Positions 20,648 to 20,901 of a stretch of 20,901 bases of DNA are shown here, piece after piece (positions within the stretch are counted from its first letter, which is position 1; the number at the start of each line of letters is the position of its first letter). This DNA comes from a virus. Location of the stretch: positions 1-20,901 of the IMG/VR virus record IMGVR_UViG_3300030104_002186. One strand, 5' to 3'. The notes under the pieces are model-generated. The model was given only the letters and a program-made list of their open reading frames with translations. It was not told the DNA's origin and searched no databases. Position numbers and translations under genes: made by a program.

Positions 20648-20880
20648 TAATAAAATTAAAATGGGGTACTCATAAACAGATAGTATATGATTACCTACTA
20701 AAAGGAAATAAAATAACAACTAGAGATGCTATGATTGATCTTGGCGTTGGAGATTTGCAAGGCACGATAAGAGATTTAAAGAAAGCAGGGGTTCAGATTA
20801 AAGATAAGTATATCAGCGTTCCAACTAGATATGGCAAGAACGCAACAGTAAAAGAATACTGTTTAGCTAGTTTATTTTAG
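20644..20880 (+). CDS. Winged-helix (HTH) DNA-binding protein candidate
   Basis: A 78-residue basic protein starting MIIKLKWGTHKQIVYDYLLK. 'GTHKQIVYDYLLKGNKITTR' with 'DAMIDLGVGDLQGTIRDLKK' and 'AGVQIKDKYISVPTRYG' fits the small winged-helix family in which 'V..YL..G..IT...A....G...L...I..L+..G+.I' leads into a C-terminal wing ending 'Y.L' (here VKEYCLASLF). Such proteins are common in phage accessory operons of Bacteroidota and are annotated as helix-turn-helix domain proteins. ATG overlaps the preceding stop by 4 nt. Possibly regulates the rightward operon or a host function; target unknown. Confidence 0.65.
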   Translation: MIIKLKWGTHKQIVYDYLLKGNKITTRDAMIDLGVGDLQGTIRDLKKAGVQIKDKYISVPTRYGKNATVKEYCLASLF

Positions 20881-20901
20881 ATTTTTGATAATCTCACTAA
20901 T

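Noticed and set aside
1-20901. CRISPR array, tRNA genes, insertion sequences, attachment sites
   Set aside because: No spaced direct repeats, cloverleaf patterns, transposase motifs or integrase-linked duplications were seen by eye.

Overview
The window is most of a low-GC tailed-phage (or prophage) genome from a member of the Bacteroidota, most likely a Flavobacteriia-type host. The reasons are the strong A+T bias, the lack of Shine-Dalgarno sequences with A/T-rich leaders instead, a Bacteroidota-type promoter (TTG, 21 nt, TATATTTG) in front of the rightward genes, and protein families typical of Bacteroidota phages (XkdF-like protease, DUF4373-like replication protein, DUF3127-like SSB, CGCxER Cys-rich protein). 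No integrase, lysis gene, tRNA or CRISPR array is visible, so lifestyle cannot be decided here.

Layout. A divergent control region at about 19653-19846 separates a short rightward operon of four small genes (19847-20880, ending in a winged-helix-like protein) from a very long leftward block that runs to base 1 and off the edge. In order of leftward transcription: a small HTH protein (19652-19443); a probable single-strand annealing protein and an SSB-like protein (19440-18695); a DUF4373-type replication protein, a VRR-NUC nuclease, an unknown protein and a sigma-70-like protein (18615-16907); a 29-residue membrane microprotein; a Cys-rich protein; an HNH protein and a ParB-like protein; TerS and TerL (15551-14054); the tail module (tail assembly chaperone with a -1 frameshift site, completion-type proteins, two large tail proteins, tape measure; 14022-5071); then the head module (XkdF-like protease, acidic scaffold candidate, major capsid protein; 5038-2352); a tail-tube candidate (2288-1683); two small ORFs; two tandem paralogs; and the first 66 codons of the portal gene (200-1). 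The tail module lying between terminase and head genes, with portal last, departs from the usual terminase-portal-protease-capsid-tail order.

How it fits together. The replication/recombination genes, a sigma-like factor, then packaging and virion genes follow each other on one strand, mostly with start/stop overlaps (translational coupling). Four wider gaps in the virion region carry an identical 12-mer, TTTTATACTTAT, 2-12 nt before a start codon on the coding strand. It could be a late promoter element (perhaps read by the phage's own sigma-like protein) or a translation/processing signal. The best supported non-ORF signals are the T-TTT-TTT slippery heptamer in the tail chaperone gene and two G-tract intrinsic terminators flanking the tail-tube candidate. 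Function calls are from recognition of sequence patterns by eye; no database search was run.
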